Shown here: positions 56,716 to 64,000 of the stretch, piece after piece | How the letters are laid out: every line of letters begins with the position of its first letter | How positions within the stretch are numbered: position 1 is the first letter of the stretch | Assembly: GCF_039523075.1 (NCBI RefSeq) | Contig: NZ_BAAAEP010000001.1 | Location: forward strand, 248,001-312,000 | Reading direction: 5' to 3' | Length of the DNA: 64,000 bases | Source: Caenispirillum bisanense | GTDB lineage: Bacteria > Pseudomonadota > Alphaproteobacteria > Rhodospirillales > Rhodospirillaceae | The notes under the pieces: model-generated | Told to the model about the DNA's origin: nothing | What the model saw: only the letters and a program-made list of their open reading frames with translations | Database searches by the model: none | Program-made: the position numbers and the translations under genes

Positions 56716-57137
56716 AGCAACCCCAGCTTCCGCAGTTCCGCCGCCATTTCCGGCGGCGGCGGGGCCTCGCCGGCGGTGCCTTGAGGGAGGTCCGGCGGGG
56801 CGTCTTCCGCCTTGAGGTAGCGCCAGCCCTGGAACGGGCGGTGGGGGCGCGACTGCACCTCCACCAGCCCCTGGTCCAGTTCGATGGCGCAGAAGCCGCG
56901 CCCGTCCTCGTCGGCGCCTTCGTGCAGGGCGAGGATGGGCTGGCGCACCCGTACGATGCCCTTGATGACCCAGTAGAGCGAGCCGCCGGCCAGAAGCTCG
57001 TCGGCCCGCTTCGGGGTCATGCGGGTGACATGGACGATGCGGCCCTGCGTCGCCAGCCGCCCGGCCTGCCACTGGCGCAGGTCATCCGGGCTGTCGCAGC
57101 CGACGCAGAGCTTGATGAGGTGAAGGGAGCCCGCCAT
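56712..57137 (-). CDS. DUF1489 family protein
   Basis: 141-residue protein matching the alphaproteobacterial DUF1489 family: LHLIKLCVGCDSPDDLRQWQ at the N-terminus, VTRMTPKRADELLAGGSLYW-VIKG near residue 37, and SRPHRPFQGWRYL near residue 96. Function unknown. The start overlaps the phosphofructokinase stop by one base and the end overlaps the MATE start by four, so all three are coupled. Confidence 0.85.
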   Translation of the reverse strand: MAGSLHLIKLCVGCDSPDDLRQWQAGRLATQGRIVHVTRMTPKRADELLAGGSLYWVIKGIVRVRQPILALHEGADEDGRGFCAIELDQGLVEVQSRPHRPFQGWRYLKAEDAPPDLPQGTAGEAPPPPEMAAELRKLGLL

Positions 57138-58348
57138 CAGCCCTTCTTCAGGATCTTCGGCACGGTGTTGCCGCGCAGGCGGAAGGCATCGGGCATGCCG
57201 CGGCCGAGCAGCGGGCGCAGGTACAGGCGGAAGGCGTCGGTGACGTCGGTGCCGCTGTCGGCGATGAACTCGTCGGGCATCACCTTGGTCTTGCCGGCGA
57301 TGTCCTCCAGCGGCGTCAGGTGATAGTCGACCGAATACCAGCCGGTGCGGTGGATGGTGACGGAGCCGTCGCGGTCGCCGAACATGGCGTACTGCACCGC
57401 CTTCTCGCCCACCTCGCGGGCCTCCCGCTGGTCGACGTCGGAGACGCAGCCGACGAAGCTGCGCTGGATGTAGCCGAAGGTGTCGCCGCGCACGCGCTTG
57501 ATGCCCAGCTTGCGCTTGATGATCTCGGTCAGCAGGTCGGCCAGGGCGCCGCCGCCCAGCTGCACGTTGCCGTGGGCGTCGCGCTCGATCTCCTTGGCGA
57601 GCTTGGTGGCGATGGGCACGCCGTCCTTGTCGGCGATGCCTTCCGACACGGCGATGACGCAGCGGCCGTACCGCTCGAACGTGGCCTTCACGTCGGCCAG
57701 GAAGCGGTCTTCGTCGAAGGCGCGCTCGGGGATGTAGATGAGGTGCGGGCCGTCGTCGGGGAACTTCTTGCCAAGGGCGGCGGCGGCGGTGAGGAAGCCG
57801 GCGTGGCGGCCCATGACGACGCCGATGTAGACGCCGGGCAGGGCGGCGTTGTCCAGGTTCGCGCCCATGAAGGCCTGCGCCACATAGCGCGCCGCCGAGG
57901 GATAGCCGGGGCAGTGGTCGGTGATGACCAGGTCGTTGTCGATGGTCTTCGGGATGTGGATGCAGCGCAGGGCGTAATCGGCCTTGCGGGCTTCCTCGGC
58001 GACGATGCGCACGGTGTCGGAGCTGTCGTTGCCGCCGATGTAGAAGAAGTTGTCGATGCCGTGCGCCTGCAGCACCGTGAAGATCTCGCGGCAATAGGCG
58101 GCGTCGGGCTTGTCGCGGGTGGAGCCGAGGCCGGAGGACGGCGTCTCGCCCACCAGTTCCAGGTTGTGGGTGGTTTCCTGGGTGAGGTCGAGGAAGTCCT
58201 CGTCGACGATGCCGCGCACGCCGTGCAGGGCGCCGTAGACCTTCTCGACGCTGCGGAACTTGCGGCTTTCCAGCACCGCGCCGACCAGCGACTGATTGAT
58301 GACGGCGGTGGGGCCGCCTCCCTGCGCGACGAGAACCTTGCCAGTCAC
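57137..58348 (-). CDS. pfp: 6-phosphofructokinase, PPi-dependent type
   Basis: Reversible phosphorylation of fructose 6-phosphate. The 403-residue protein has VAQGGGPTAVINQSLVG at the N-terminus and the substrate motif PKTIDNDL. In GGNDSSDT the position equal to Gly104 of the ATP enzyme is Asp, and the position equal to Gly124 is Lys (PKTID), both diagnostic of pyrophosphate use. Start GTG at 58348 follows CAGGAG by six bases. It leads the DUF1489-MATE unit by overlapping stop and start. Confidence 0.87.
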   Translation of the reverse strand: MTGKVLVAQGGGPTAVINQSLVGAVLESRKFRSVEKVYGALHGVRGIVDEDFLDLTQETTHNLELVGETPSSGLGSTRDKPDAAYCREIFTVLQAHGIDNFFYIGGNDSSDTVRIVAEEARKADYALRCIHIPKTIDNDLVITDHCPGYPSAARYVAQAFMGANLDNAALPGVYIGVVMGRHAGFLTAAAALGKKFPDDGPHLIYIPERAFDEDRFLADVKATFERYGRCVIAVSEGIADKDGVPIATKLAKEIERDAHGNVQLGGGALADLLTEIIKRKLGIKRVRGDTFGYIQRSFVGCVSDVDQREAREVGEKAVQYAMFGDRDGSVTIHRTGWYSVDYHLTPLEDIAGKTKVMPDEFIADSGTDVTDAFRLYLRPLLGRGMPDAFRLRGNTVPKILKKG

Positions 58349-58754
58349 GGGACGCTCCTGCGGTTGGGCCGCGGCGCCGCCGTGCGGCGCGTCCGTCAGC
58401 CGATGTGCGAAGCTGTCTGTGAAGCGCAGCCGGCGCAACAAGTCAAGGGGATGACAGTGCAGACCTGCCCTGCCGCCACCATCGAGTCGAGGCCGGACCG
58501 CCCGGACCGCCCCGCCAGCCCGACCGGATATGGACGACCTGCGAAGTTGTCCACGTCTTATGCCGTTATTCGTAAGCCCCTGAAAGGTTCAGGGATTCCA
58601 CCGCCTTGCCGGTGATTGGTAACAGCCGGGACATAAACCGGTCACCCTGCCGTAACCGGCTGGTCTCATTAGAAAAAGTTTCATTTCTGGCGGCCTGGAA
58701 GCAGCCCCATGGTGGGCCTGCTGCAAACCTGAACCTCACGCACGGGAGGCTTTC
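58349..58754. other. 406-bp divergent intergenic region
   Basis: Lies between pfp (minus) and a chemoreceptor gene (plus). It contains a 7-bp hairpin CCCTGAA-AGG-TTCAGGG at 58578-58594 and imperfect ACCGGT/ACCGG repeats around 58635-58660. An A/T-rich stretch at 58668-58690 could hold the receptor promoter. I could not define promoter elements with confidence. Confidence 0.5.
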
Positions 58755-60443
58755 ATGGCGCTATCCAGGCTCGGTATCGGCCCCAAGATCTGGCTTCCGG
58801 TTGGCCTGCTGGCCGTCGGGTTCCTCATTCTGTGCGCCGTGGCGCTGGTCTTTGTCGAGGAGACCCTGCTGGAGGGCCGCCGCGACAAGGCCCGCGGCAT
58901 GGTCGAAGCGGCGCACGCCATCTATGCCCACCACCACGAACGCGCCCGCTCCGGTGCCGTCGGCGAGGCGGAGGCCCGGGCGGCGGCGGCCGAGGCGGTG
59001 CGCGCCATCCGCTACGACGGCCAGGAATACGTGTTCGTCGTCGGGCTGGACGGCACCGCGCAGGTGATGCCGGCCCGCCCCGACCTGGAAGGCACCGCCA
59101 TGCTTGCCGCCGAAGATCCGGCCGGCGTCCGCTTCATCGCCCGCATGGCGGAGGTGGCGCAGGGGCAGGGGGATGGCTACGTCGGCTACCAGTGGCCGAA
59201 GGCGGGTCACGACCAGCCGGTGGACAAGGTATCCTACGTCAAGGCCTTCGCGCCGTGGGGCGTGTTCATCGGCAGCGGCGTCTATCTGGATCGGGTGTGG
59301 GCGGCGTTCTGGGCCGAGGCGCGGCTGTTCGCCACCATCGCCGGCGTGCTGCTGCTGGCCGCCGGTGCCCTGGCGTGGCGCATCGTGCGCGACATCTCCC
59401 GCCCGACCATCGACCTTGCCCACCGCATGCACGACCTGGCCGACGGCCGCCTGGACGTCGAGGTGGTGGGCGGCGAGCGCGGCGACGAAATCGGCGAAAT
59501 GGCCCGCGCCATGGAGGTCTTCAAGCAGAGCATGGCGGAACGCCGCCGCCTCGCCGACGAGCAGAAGGCCGCCGAGGCCCGCGCCGCCGCCGAGCGCAAG
59601 GCGCTCATGCTCCGCCTGGCCGACGACTTCGAGCGGGCGGTGGGCGAGGTGGTGGCGACGGTGTCCGATGCCGCGTCGGAACTGGAGGCGACCGCCTCGG
59701 CCATGACCTCCACCGCCGAGGAAACCAGCCGCCAGTCGACCGCCGTCTCCGCCGCCGCCGAGGAAGCGACGGCAAGCGTGGAGACGGTGGCAGCCGCCAC
59801 CGAGGAACTCACCGCCTCCATCGCCGACATCAGCCGCCGCGTCGCCGGTGCGGCATCGGAGGCGCAGGCGGCCGTCGCCGAAGCGGAGGAGTCGAACCGC
59901 ATGGTGCGCGATCTGGCCCAGGCGGCGGAGCGCATCGGCGAGGTGGTGGTGCTCATCAACGACATCGCCAGCCAGACCAACCTGCTGGCGCTGAACGCCA
60001 CCATCGAGGCGGCGCGGGCGGGCGATGCCGGCAAGGGCTTCGCGGTGGTCGCCAACGAGGTCAAGACGCTCGCCAACCAGACCGCCCGCGCCACCGACGA
60101 CATCACCCAGCAGATCGTCGCCATCCAGGCCGCCACCCGCGGCACCGTGGCCGCCATCCAGGACATCGGCCGCACCATCGGGCGCATCAGCGACACCGCC
60201 GGGGCCATCGCCGCCGCCGTCGATCAGCAGGGCGCGGCGACGCAGGAAATCGCCCGCAACGTCGCCGCCGCCGCGGCCGGGGCGGGCGACGTCACCCACA
60301 CCATCGCCGGGGTCAAGGATGCCGCCGGCGAAACCGGCGCCGCCGCCTCGCAGGTGCAGATGTCGGCTTCCACCCTGGCCCACCATTCGGCGCTGCTGCG
60401 CAAGGAACTGGACCACTTCCTCGGTGGCGTGCGCGCCGCCTGA
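58755..60443 (+). CDS. methyl-accepting chemotaxis protein with Cache sensor
   Basis: 562-residue chemoreceptor. Helix 1 (about 12-34) and helix 2 (about 190-210) enclose a single-Cache-type periplasmic domain (AIRYDGQEYVFVVGLDGTAQ near residue 84, APWGVFIGSGVYLDRV near 160). HAMP follows (about 210-262), then a long signalling coiled coil with the tip INDIASQTNLLALNATIEAA near residue 400. No C-terminal CheR/CheB tether is present. sCache_2 domains often sense small carboxylates; the ligand is unknown. GGGAGG precedes the ATG. The following DUF1465-like gene may be co-transcribed. Confidence 0.93.
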   Translation: MALSRLGIGPKIWLPVGLLAVGFLILCAVALVFVEETLLEGRRDKARGMVEAAHAIYAHHHERARSGAVGEAEARAAAAEAVRAIRYDGQEYVFVVGLDGTAQVMPARPDLEGTAMLAAEDPAGVRFIARMAEVAQGQGDGYVGYQWPKAGHDQPVDKVSYVKAFAPWGVFIGSGVYLDRVWAAFWAEARLFATIAGVLLLAAGALAWRIVRDISRPTIDLAHRMHDLADGRLDVEVVGGERGDEIGEMARAMEVFKQSMAERRRLADEQKAAEARAAAERKALMLRLADDFERAVGEVVATVSDAASELEATASAMTSTAEETSRQSTAVSAAAEEATASVETVAAATEELTASIADISRRVAGAASEAQAAVAEAEESNRMVRDLAQAAERIGEVVVLINDIASQTNLLALNATIEAARAGDAGKGFAVVANEVKTLANQTARATDDITQQIVAIQAATRGTVAAIQDIGRTIGRISDTAGAIAAAVDQQGAATQEIARNVAAAAAGAGDVTHTIAGVKDAAGETGAAASQVQMSASTLAHHSALLRKELDHFLGGVRAA

Positions 60444-60486
60444 GGACGCCTTCCTCGGCCCAACGGTCATAACCGGGAGACCCGCC

Positions 60487-60954
60487 ATGACCAGGACCAT
60501 GCTTGAGAACCTGTATCACGACGCCCTGGCGCTGATGGAGCGCATGCGCGACTACGTCCACCGCGACGCCCGCCAGGACCGCCTCTGCCTGCCGTGGAGC
60601 GAGCGGGTGGTGATGTTGCAGACCAACCGCATCCTCACCGTCCGGCTGTGTCATGCCCTGCAGCTCATCCAGGCGCACCAGGCGCGGCTGCTGGGGGACA
60701 GCGAGATCCTGCAGGTGCCGCCGCCGCGCATCCGTCTGGCGCCGGTGCCGGTGGATGCCTACCGCGACATCCTGCCGGCCCGGCAGCTGCAGCTGGCCGA
60801 CGATGCCAACCACCTGTTCGAACGTCTGCACGCCGTCCATATCGCCATCATTCCGGGCGATGCCGATGCCTTCGCCACGCCGGCGCCGGATGGCGACGAC
60901 GATGACGACGGCGGCGATTTCGACGGCGACACGCCGCTGCGCGCCTACGCTTGA
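60487..60954 (+). CDS. DUF1465/RcdA-like candidate
   Basis: 155-residue helical protein. MLENLYHDALALMERMRDYV, then NRILTVRLCHALQLIQAHQA and a later LPARQLQLADDANHLFERLH, resembles the three-helix DUF1465 (RcdA, adaptor for CtrA proteolysis) pattern. The C-terminus is very acidic (Asp/Gly-rich). The match is by eye and weak. It follows the chemoreceptor by 43 bases with GGGAG before the ATG. Confidence 0.5.
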   Translation: MTRTMLENLYHDALALMERMRDYVHRDARQDRLCLPWSERVVMLQTNRILTVRLCHALQLIQAHQARLLGDSEILQVPPPRIRLAPVPVDAYRDILPARQLQLADDANHLFERLHAVHIAIIPGDADAFATPAPDGDDDDDGGDFDGDTPLRAYA

Positions 60955-60997
60955 GGCAACGGTGGCCCTGACGCGGAGTGGGTGGTGGCGGCCGGGC

Positions 60998-61309
60998 TCA
61001 GGCGTCGGCTGCCGCCGCCTCCGCCTCCGCCGCTCCGGCGGTTCGCCGCGGCGCGGCGGGCGGCGCGGGGGTGTCGGAGATATCGGCGAGGGCGCGCGCT
61101 TCCGCCGTGCTGCCGTCGAAATCGACGACTCCCTGGCTCAGCGCCCAGCAGGCCAGACGCACGGAGCGCGGGATGCGGATGGGTTTGCCGTCCCGCTCCC
61201 CCTTCTCGTAGTACTGCACGATGCGGTGCTTGAGGCCGAGCGCCGCCGCCGCGTCCTTCTGCGACAGATTCAACGACTTGCGCCAGAGCTTGAAGGCTTT
61301 GGGGGTCAT
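60998..61309 (-). CDS. XRE-type helix-turn-helix regulator
   Basis: 103-residue protein with an N-terminal HTH (KAFKLWRKSLNLSQKDAAAA, then LGLKHRIVQYYEKGERDGKP), a short helix SVRLACWALSQGVVDFDG, and an Ala/Pro-rich tail. GGGAGG lies seven bases before the ATG at 61309. Its promoter region carries two perfect CGCAC-N3-GTGCG palindromes that also control the facing 85-residue gene, so autoregulation is likely. Confidence 0.82.
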   Translation of the reverse strand: MTPKAFKLWRKSLNLSQKDAAAALGLKHRIVQYYEKGERDGKPIRIPRSVRLACWALSQGVVDFDGSTAEARALADISDTPAPPAAPRRTAGAAEAEAAAADA

Positions 61310-61387
61310 GTCGCGCCCTCCCTCGCGTGCGCTGCCGCCGGTGGATCGGCGGGCTGTCGTGGACAGTCTACGGCCGTGCGGCCCTGT

Positions 61388-61443
61388 TTGCAACGCACAA
61401 AGTGCGGCTTTCGCTTGCATCTTCCGCACCATGTGCGTATACT
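61388..61443. promoter_or_regulatory. divergent promoters with paired operators
   Basis: Plus-strand promoter: TTGCAT 61415-61420, 17-base spacer, TATACT 61438-61443. Minus-strand promoter: TTGCAA 61393-61388, 17-base spacer, TAGACT 61370-61365. Two identical 13-bp palindromes CGCAC-N3-GTGCG lie at 61394-61406 (touching the minus -35) and 61425-61437 (filling the plus spacer up to the -10), centred 31 bp apart, about three helical turns. The arrangement fits cooperative binding by the XRE protein. Confidence 0.7.
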
Positions 61444-61513
61444 TGCGGCTGTAGACACCCGGGCGACTGCCCCTATCAGGACGCCGCCCCCATCTCCAGG
61501 GGAGGGTCGTGTC

Positions 61514-61771
61514 ATGACTGCCGAAATCATCCGTCCCGCGCGCTTCTCCGTCGACCCGCAGGTGGCCGGCCCGATCCAGCGCATGCGCCTGGCCAATGCC
61601 ACCGCCGCCAACAGCTTCCTGGCGGTGCACGAAGGGCTTGTCGGCATGCAGCAGGACGAGGATCTGGAGCGCGCCCGCGAACTTGCCGATCTGGCGGAGG
61701 CGCTGGGCTCGCAGATGCGCCGTCTGGCGGACGAGACCCGCCGCTTCATCGACGTGCTGCGCGCCGACTGA
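61514..61771 (+). CDS. 85-residue hypothetical helical protein
   Basis: Small protein (MTAEIIRPARFSVDPQVAGP..., then charged helices ELADLAEALGSQMRRLADET) with coiled-coil character and no known domain. GGAGGG is seven bases before the ATG. It faces the XRE regulator across the operator region and starts about 64 bases after the predicted transcription start. It is followed by a long hairpin. Confidence 0.65.
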   Translation: MTAEIIRPARFSVDPQVAGPIQRMRLANATAANSFLAVHEGLVGMQQDEDLERARELADLAEALGSQMRRLADETRRFIDVLRAD

Positions 61772-61813
61772 CCCTGCCACACCCATAGGGCGGCGCCGTT
61801 GCGGCACCGTCCC

Positions 61814-61860
61814 CAGTGCAACGGCCCCGCCGCCCCACCGGGCGCGGGGCCGTTGCACTG
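61814..61860. terminator. long hairpin between the 85-residue gene and the CoA-transferase
   Basis: CAGTGCAACGGCCCCG (61814-61829) pairs perfectly over 16 bp with 61845-61860, loop 15. No T run follows, so it may be a factor-independent terminator of weak type, an RNA-stability element, or a protein site: the right arm ends TTGCACTGCAA. Confidence 0.45.
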
Positions 61861-62018
61861 CAATAAGGACGGATCTGTTAAATCCCTATCAACTCTGCGC
61901 TTGTATGCTGGTCAGCACGCGGCGGACTTGATAGAACCCTGCCGCAATGCAACATAGTGACGGGTGGTGCGGCCGACGCCGCGCACCGGATGGGGAACTG
62001 TCAACGCAGGAGGGCTTC

Positions 62019-63338
62019 GTGTCCTATTACGCGACCATGTACCAGGACAAGCTGTGCAGCGCCGCCGATGCGGCCAAGCTGGTCAACGACCGGGAAAACC
62101 TGGTGCTCGGCATGGGCACGGCAATGCCGCCCGCGATCATGGCCGCCGTGGCCGAGCGCGTGAAGCGCGGCGAGTTCACGCGGCTGCCGGTCTATTACAT
62201 GCACGCCAGCGATGCGGCGGTGAAGACCCTGCTGGTGCCCGAACTGATGGACGTGGTGAAGCCGCATCCGCTGTTCATGTCCGCCTTCGACCGCGCGCTG
62301 GCCAAGAAGGGCTATGAGGTCGGCAAGGAGTACATCCACTTCGTGCCCTGCGCCTTCCACCAGGCCGGCAAGCTGCTGACCGAGGAAATCGGCGCCGACT
62401 GCTTCGTCGTGCAGGTGTCCCCCATGGACCGCGCCGGCTACTTCTCGCTCGGCACCAGCCCCGACTACGGCGCCACCGTGGTGCGCAACTGCAAGCGGCT
62501 GATCGTCGAGGTCAACCCCAACATGCCGCGCACCTTCGGCGAGTGCCTGCTGCACGTCTCCGAGGTCGATGCCGTCGTCGAGCACACCTCGGTGCTCATG
62601 GAGGCCCACTCCAAGGACGCCAGCGTCGAGGACGAGAAGATCGCCGCCTTCATCGCCGAGCACATTCCCGATGGCGCCACCCTGCAGATGGGCATCGGCG
62701 GCGTGCCCAACTCGGTGATGTCGTTCCTGTCCAACCACAAGGACCTGGGCCTGCATTCCGAGCTGTTCAGCCCCGCCATGGTCGACCTGATCAAGAAGGG
62801 CGTGCTGAACGGCAAGCGCAAGAAGCTGTTCCCGTTCAAGCACGTCTACACGCTCGCCCTCGGCGACCGCGAGATGTTCGACTTCATGAACGACAACCCC
62901 TCCATCGTCGGCTATCCGGTGGCGTGGGTGAACAACCCGGCGGTGATCGCCAAGAACAACGACATGATCTCGGTCAACGGCGCCATTGAGGTCGACCTGA
63001 CCGGCCAGATCGGCTCGGAGTTCGTGGCCGGGCACCAGTTCTCCGGCACCGGCGGCCAGCTGGACTTCGTGCGCGGCGCCTATGCGGCGAAGGGCGGCAA
63101 GTCCTTCATCGCCCTGCATTCCACCGCCAAGAACGGCCAGCTGTCGCGCATCGTGCCGCGCCTGTCCGGCCCGGTGACCGACCCGCGCATGGACACCCAC
63201 CACGTGGTGACCGAGCACGGCCTCGCCAACCTGAAGGGCAAGTCCATGCAGGAGCGCGCCGAGCTGCTGATCGGCCTGGCGGCGCCGCAGTTCCGTGACG
63301 AGCTGATGATCGAGGCGAAGAAGCTCGGCCTCATGTAA
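62019..63338 (+). CDS. acetyl-CoA hydrolase/4-hydroxybutyrate CoA-transferase family protein
   Basis: 439-residue class I CoA-transferase (Cat1/AbfT family) moving CoA between acetate or another short acid and an acyl-CoA. Typical segments: LQMGIGGVPNSVMSFLSNHK near residue 225, AIEVDLTGQIGSEFVAGHQF, SGTGGQLDFVRGA, and the C-terminal DTHHVVTEHGLANLKGKS with the family's conserved Glu. Start GTG at 62019 with AGGAGG seven bases before it; the frame's upstream ATG lacks support. The acid substrate cannot be told from sequence. It is monocistronic, with hairpins downstream. Confidence 0.88.
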   Translation: MSYYATMYQDKLCSAADAAKLVNDRENLVLGMGTAMPPAIMAAVAERVKRGEFTRLPVYYMHASDAAVKTLLVPELMDVVKPHPLFMSAFDRALAKKGYEVGKEYIHFVPCAFHQAGKLLTEEIGADCFVVQVSPMDRAGYFSLGTSPDYGATVVRNCKRLIVEVNPNMPRTFGECLLHVSEVDAVVEHTSVLMEAHSKDASVEDEKIAAFIAEHIPDGATLQMGIGGVPNSVMSFLSNHKDLGLHSELFSPAMVDLIKKGVLNGKRKKLFPFKHVYTLALGDREMFDFMNDNPSIVGYPVAWVNNPAVIAKNNDMISVNGAIEVDLTGQIGSEFVAGHQFSGTGGQLDFVRGAYAAKGGKSFIALHSTAKNGQLSRIVPRLSGPVTDPRMDTHHVVTEHGLANLKGKSMQERAELLIGLAAPQFRDELMIEAKKLGLM

Positions 63339-63348
63339 GACGACGGCG

Positions 63349-63416
63349 GCCGCCGGCAGGCGGCGGCTTTCGATCCGACCGGACGGGGCGGGTGCCGCAC
63401 AGGGGCCCGCCCCGTC
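63349..63416 (+). terminator. two hairpins after the CoA-transferase
   Basis: GCCGCC (63349-63354) pairs with GGCGGC (63359-63364), followed by GGCTTTCG. A second, perfect 11-bp hairpin pairs GACGGGGCGGG (63382-63392) with 63406-63416. The first is the likelier terminator. Confidence 0.5.
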
Positions 63417-63452
63417 TGCCGTCTGCGGTCTGTCGTCTGCGGTCTGGCGTCG
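63414..63452. repeat. heptamer tandem repeat (GTCTGNN)x5
   Basis: GTCTGCC, GTCTGCG, GTCTGTC, GTCTGCG and GTCTGGC follow one another at 63414-63448, then GTCG. It lies in the non-coding gap about 105 bases before the next ATG. Confidence 0.75.
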
Positions 63453-63555
63453 TAACACCGGCGCAACCAACTCTTCACGGCGGTGCCGTTGATCCCCCGG
63501 CCGATGCGGCATAGCGTCGCGACACGCTTGCCCTTCAGACTTTTGGGGGAATGCC

Positions 63556-64000
63556 ATGGCCTTGGATGCGGTCGCCGACCCTTCGGCGGCCGGTCGCGTG
63601 CACCGCGGCCGGCGCCTTTCGGTGCAGGACATGGCAGCGCGGCTGCCCATCGGCCGGCGCATCGCCCTGCTGGCCGGTCTGGCACTGCTCGCTTCCACGG
63701 TGGCGGCAGGGGCTTATCTGGTCGGGCAGGCCCGGTTGGACGGCGCCCTCGGCCGGCTGGAGGCCTTCCGCCAGACGGGGGCGGAGGCGGCCCGCATGGA
63801 ACTGGCGCTGGCCCGCCTGCAACTGGACGAGCGCGACTTCCTCATCCGCCTCGATCCCGCCGCCGCCGATGCCTACCGCGCCGGCCTGGCCGACGTGGCC
63901 TCGGCACTGGCGACCGTCGGCGCCCGGCCGGAGGCGGCGGGCATCGCCGCCACCATTGCCGACCTGTTCGCCCGCCTCGACCTCGCCGGCCGCCAGTTCG
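63556..64000 (+). CDS. N-terminus of a membrane sensor/chemoreceptor (partial)
   Basis: An open frame runs from ATG 63556 to the window edge (148 codons), preceded by GGGGGA. It begins with a basic cytoplasmic stretch, then a membrane helix (RIALLAGLALLASTVAAGAY, about residues 35-54) and a helical periplasmic region with LQLDERDFLIRLDPAAADAY near residue 88, resembling four-helix or HBM-type ligand domains of chemoreceptors and kinases. The output domain lies beyond the window, so chemoreceptor versus histidine kinase cannot be decided. Confidence 0.7.
   Translation, partial: MALDAVADPSAAGRVHRGRRLSVQDMAARLPIGRRIALLAGLALLASTVAAGAYLVGQARLDGALGRLEAFRQTGAEAARMELALARLQLDERDFLIRLDPAAADAYRAGLADVASALATVGARPEAAGIAATIADLFARLDLAGRQF

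Overview
The window is high-GC (roughly 70 percent by eye), densely coded DNA. It looks chromosomal, from a free-living alphaproteobacterium, most likely of the order Rhodospirillales. The evidence is the run nuoG-N, birA, coaX, rnj, mce; the short prolyl-tRNA synthetase next to a single LolC/E-type permease and lolD; a DUF1489 gene; and BluB. Ectoine and hydroxyectoine genes suggest a salt- or osmotically stressed habitat. Two chemoreceptor-like genes suggest motility. I saw no rRNA, tRNA, CRISPR array, transposase or integrase.

Layout. 1-13.4 kb: the 3' half of the respiratory complex I operon (nuoG to nuoN), continuing into birA, coaX, rnj (RNase J) and mce, closed by a strong terminator. 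13.5-23.4 kb: an SGNH hydrolase, a minus-strand PQQ-dependent membrane dehydrogenase with a LysR regulator and a 39-residue ORF, then cimA, trmJ and bluB. A lower-GC islet of two small minus-strand genes and a HEAT-repeat gene follow. 23.6-28.6 kb: a nucleoside/purine ABC importer operon (ATPase, two permeases, BMP-type binding protein) behind a near-consensus sigma-54 promoter. 28.7-32.9 kb: nucleotide-sugar dehydrogenase, tag, an NCS2 purine permease and a secreted protein. 33.0-38.0 kb: proS, lolC/E, lolD, chrA. 38.0-42.1 kb: a phasin-like protein, an FtsK-type translocase with no visible membrane domain, a PAS_5 protein, a small Pro-rich membrane protein and a solitary HicB. 42.4-46.0 kb: the ectoine cluster, in which ectA and ectB form one uninterrupted reading frame, then ectC and ectD. 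46.0-58.3 kb: a ribosomal-oxygenase/rRNA-methyltransferase gene pair, a LysE exporter, an ArsC/Spx protein, an ABC exporter coupled to pepN, a Nudix hydrolase overlapping a MATE exporter tail to tail, DUF1489, and PPi-dependent phosphofructokinase. 58.7-64.0 kb: a chemoreceptor, an RcdA-like (DUF1465) candidate, an XRE regulator facing an 85-residue protein across a two-operator divergent promoter, a CoA-transferase, and the start of a second receptor.

Functional themes: respiration and cofactor ligation (complex I, BirA, CoaX); purine and nucleoside uptake (ABC importer plus NCS2 permease); osmoprotection (EctAB fusion, EctC, EctD); translation upkeep (ProS, TrmJ, RoxA/RlmM-like pair); and envelope transport (LolCD, ABC, MATE, LysE, ChrA).

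The most unusual items are the EctA-EctB fusion that keeps an internal ribosome-binding site, the paired CGCAC-N3-GTGCG operators at the XRE divergent promoters, the small low-GC islet with a Cas2/SinR-like protein, the FtsK paralogue without membrane segments, and two inverted-repeat elements whose arms are built from CACCAAGR octamers.
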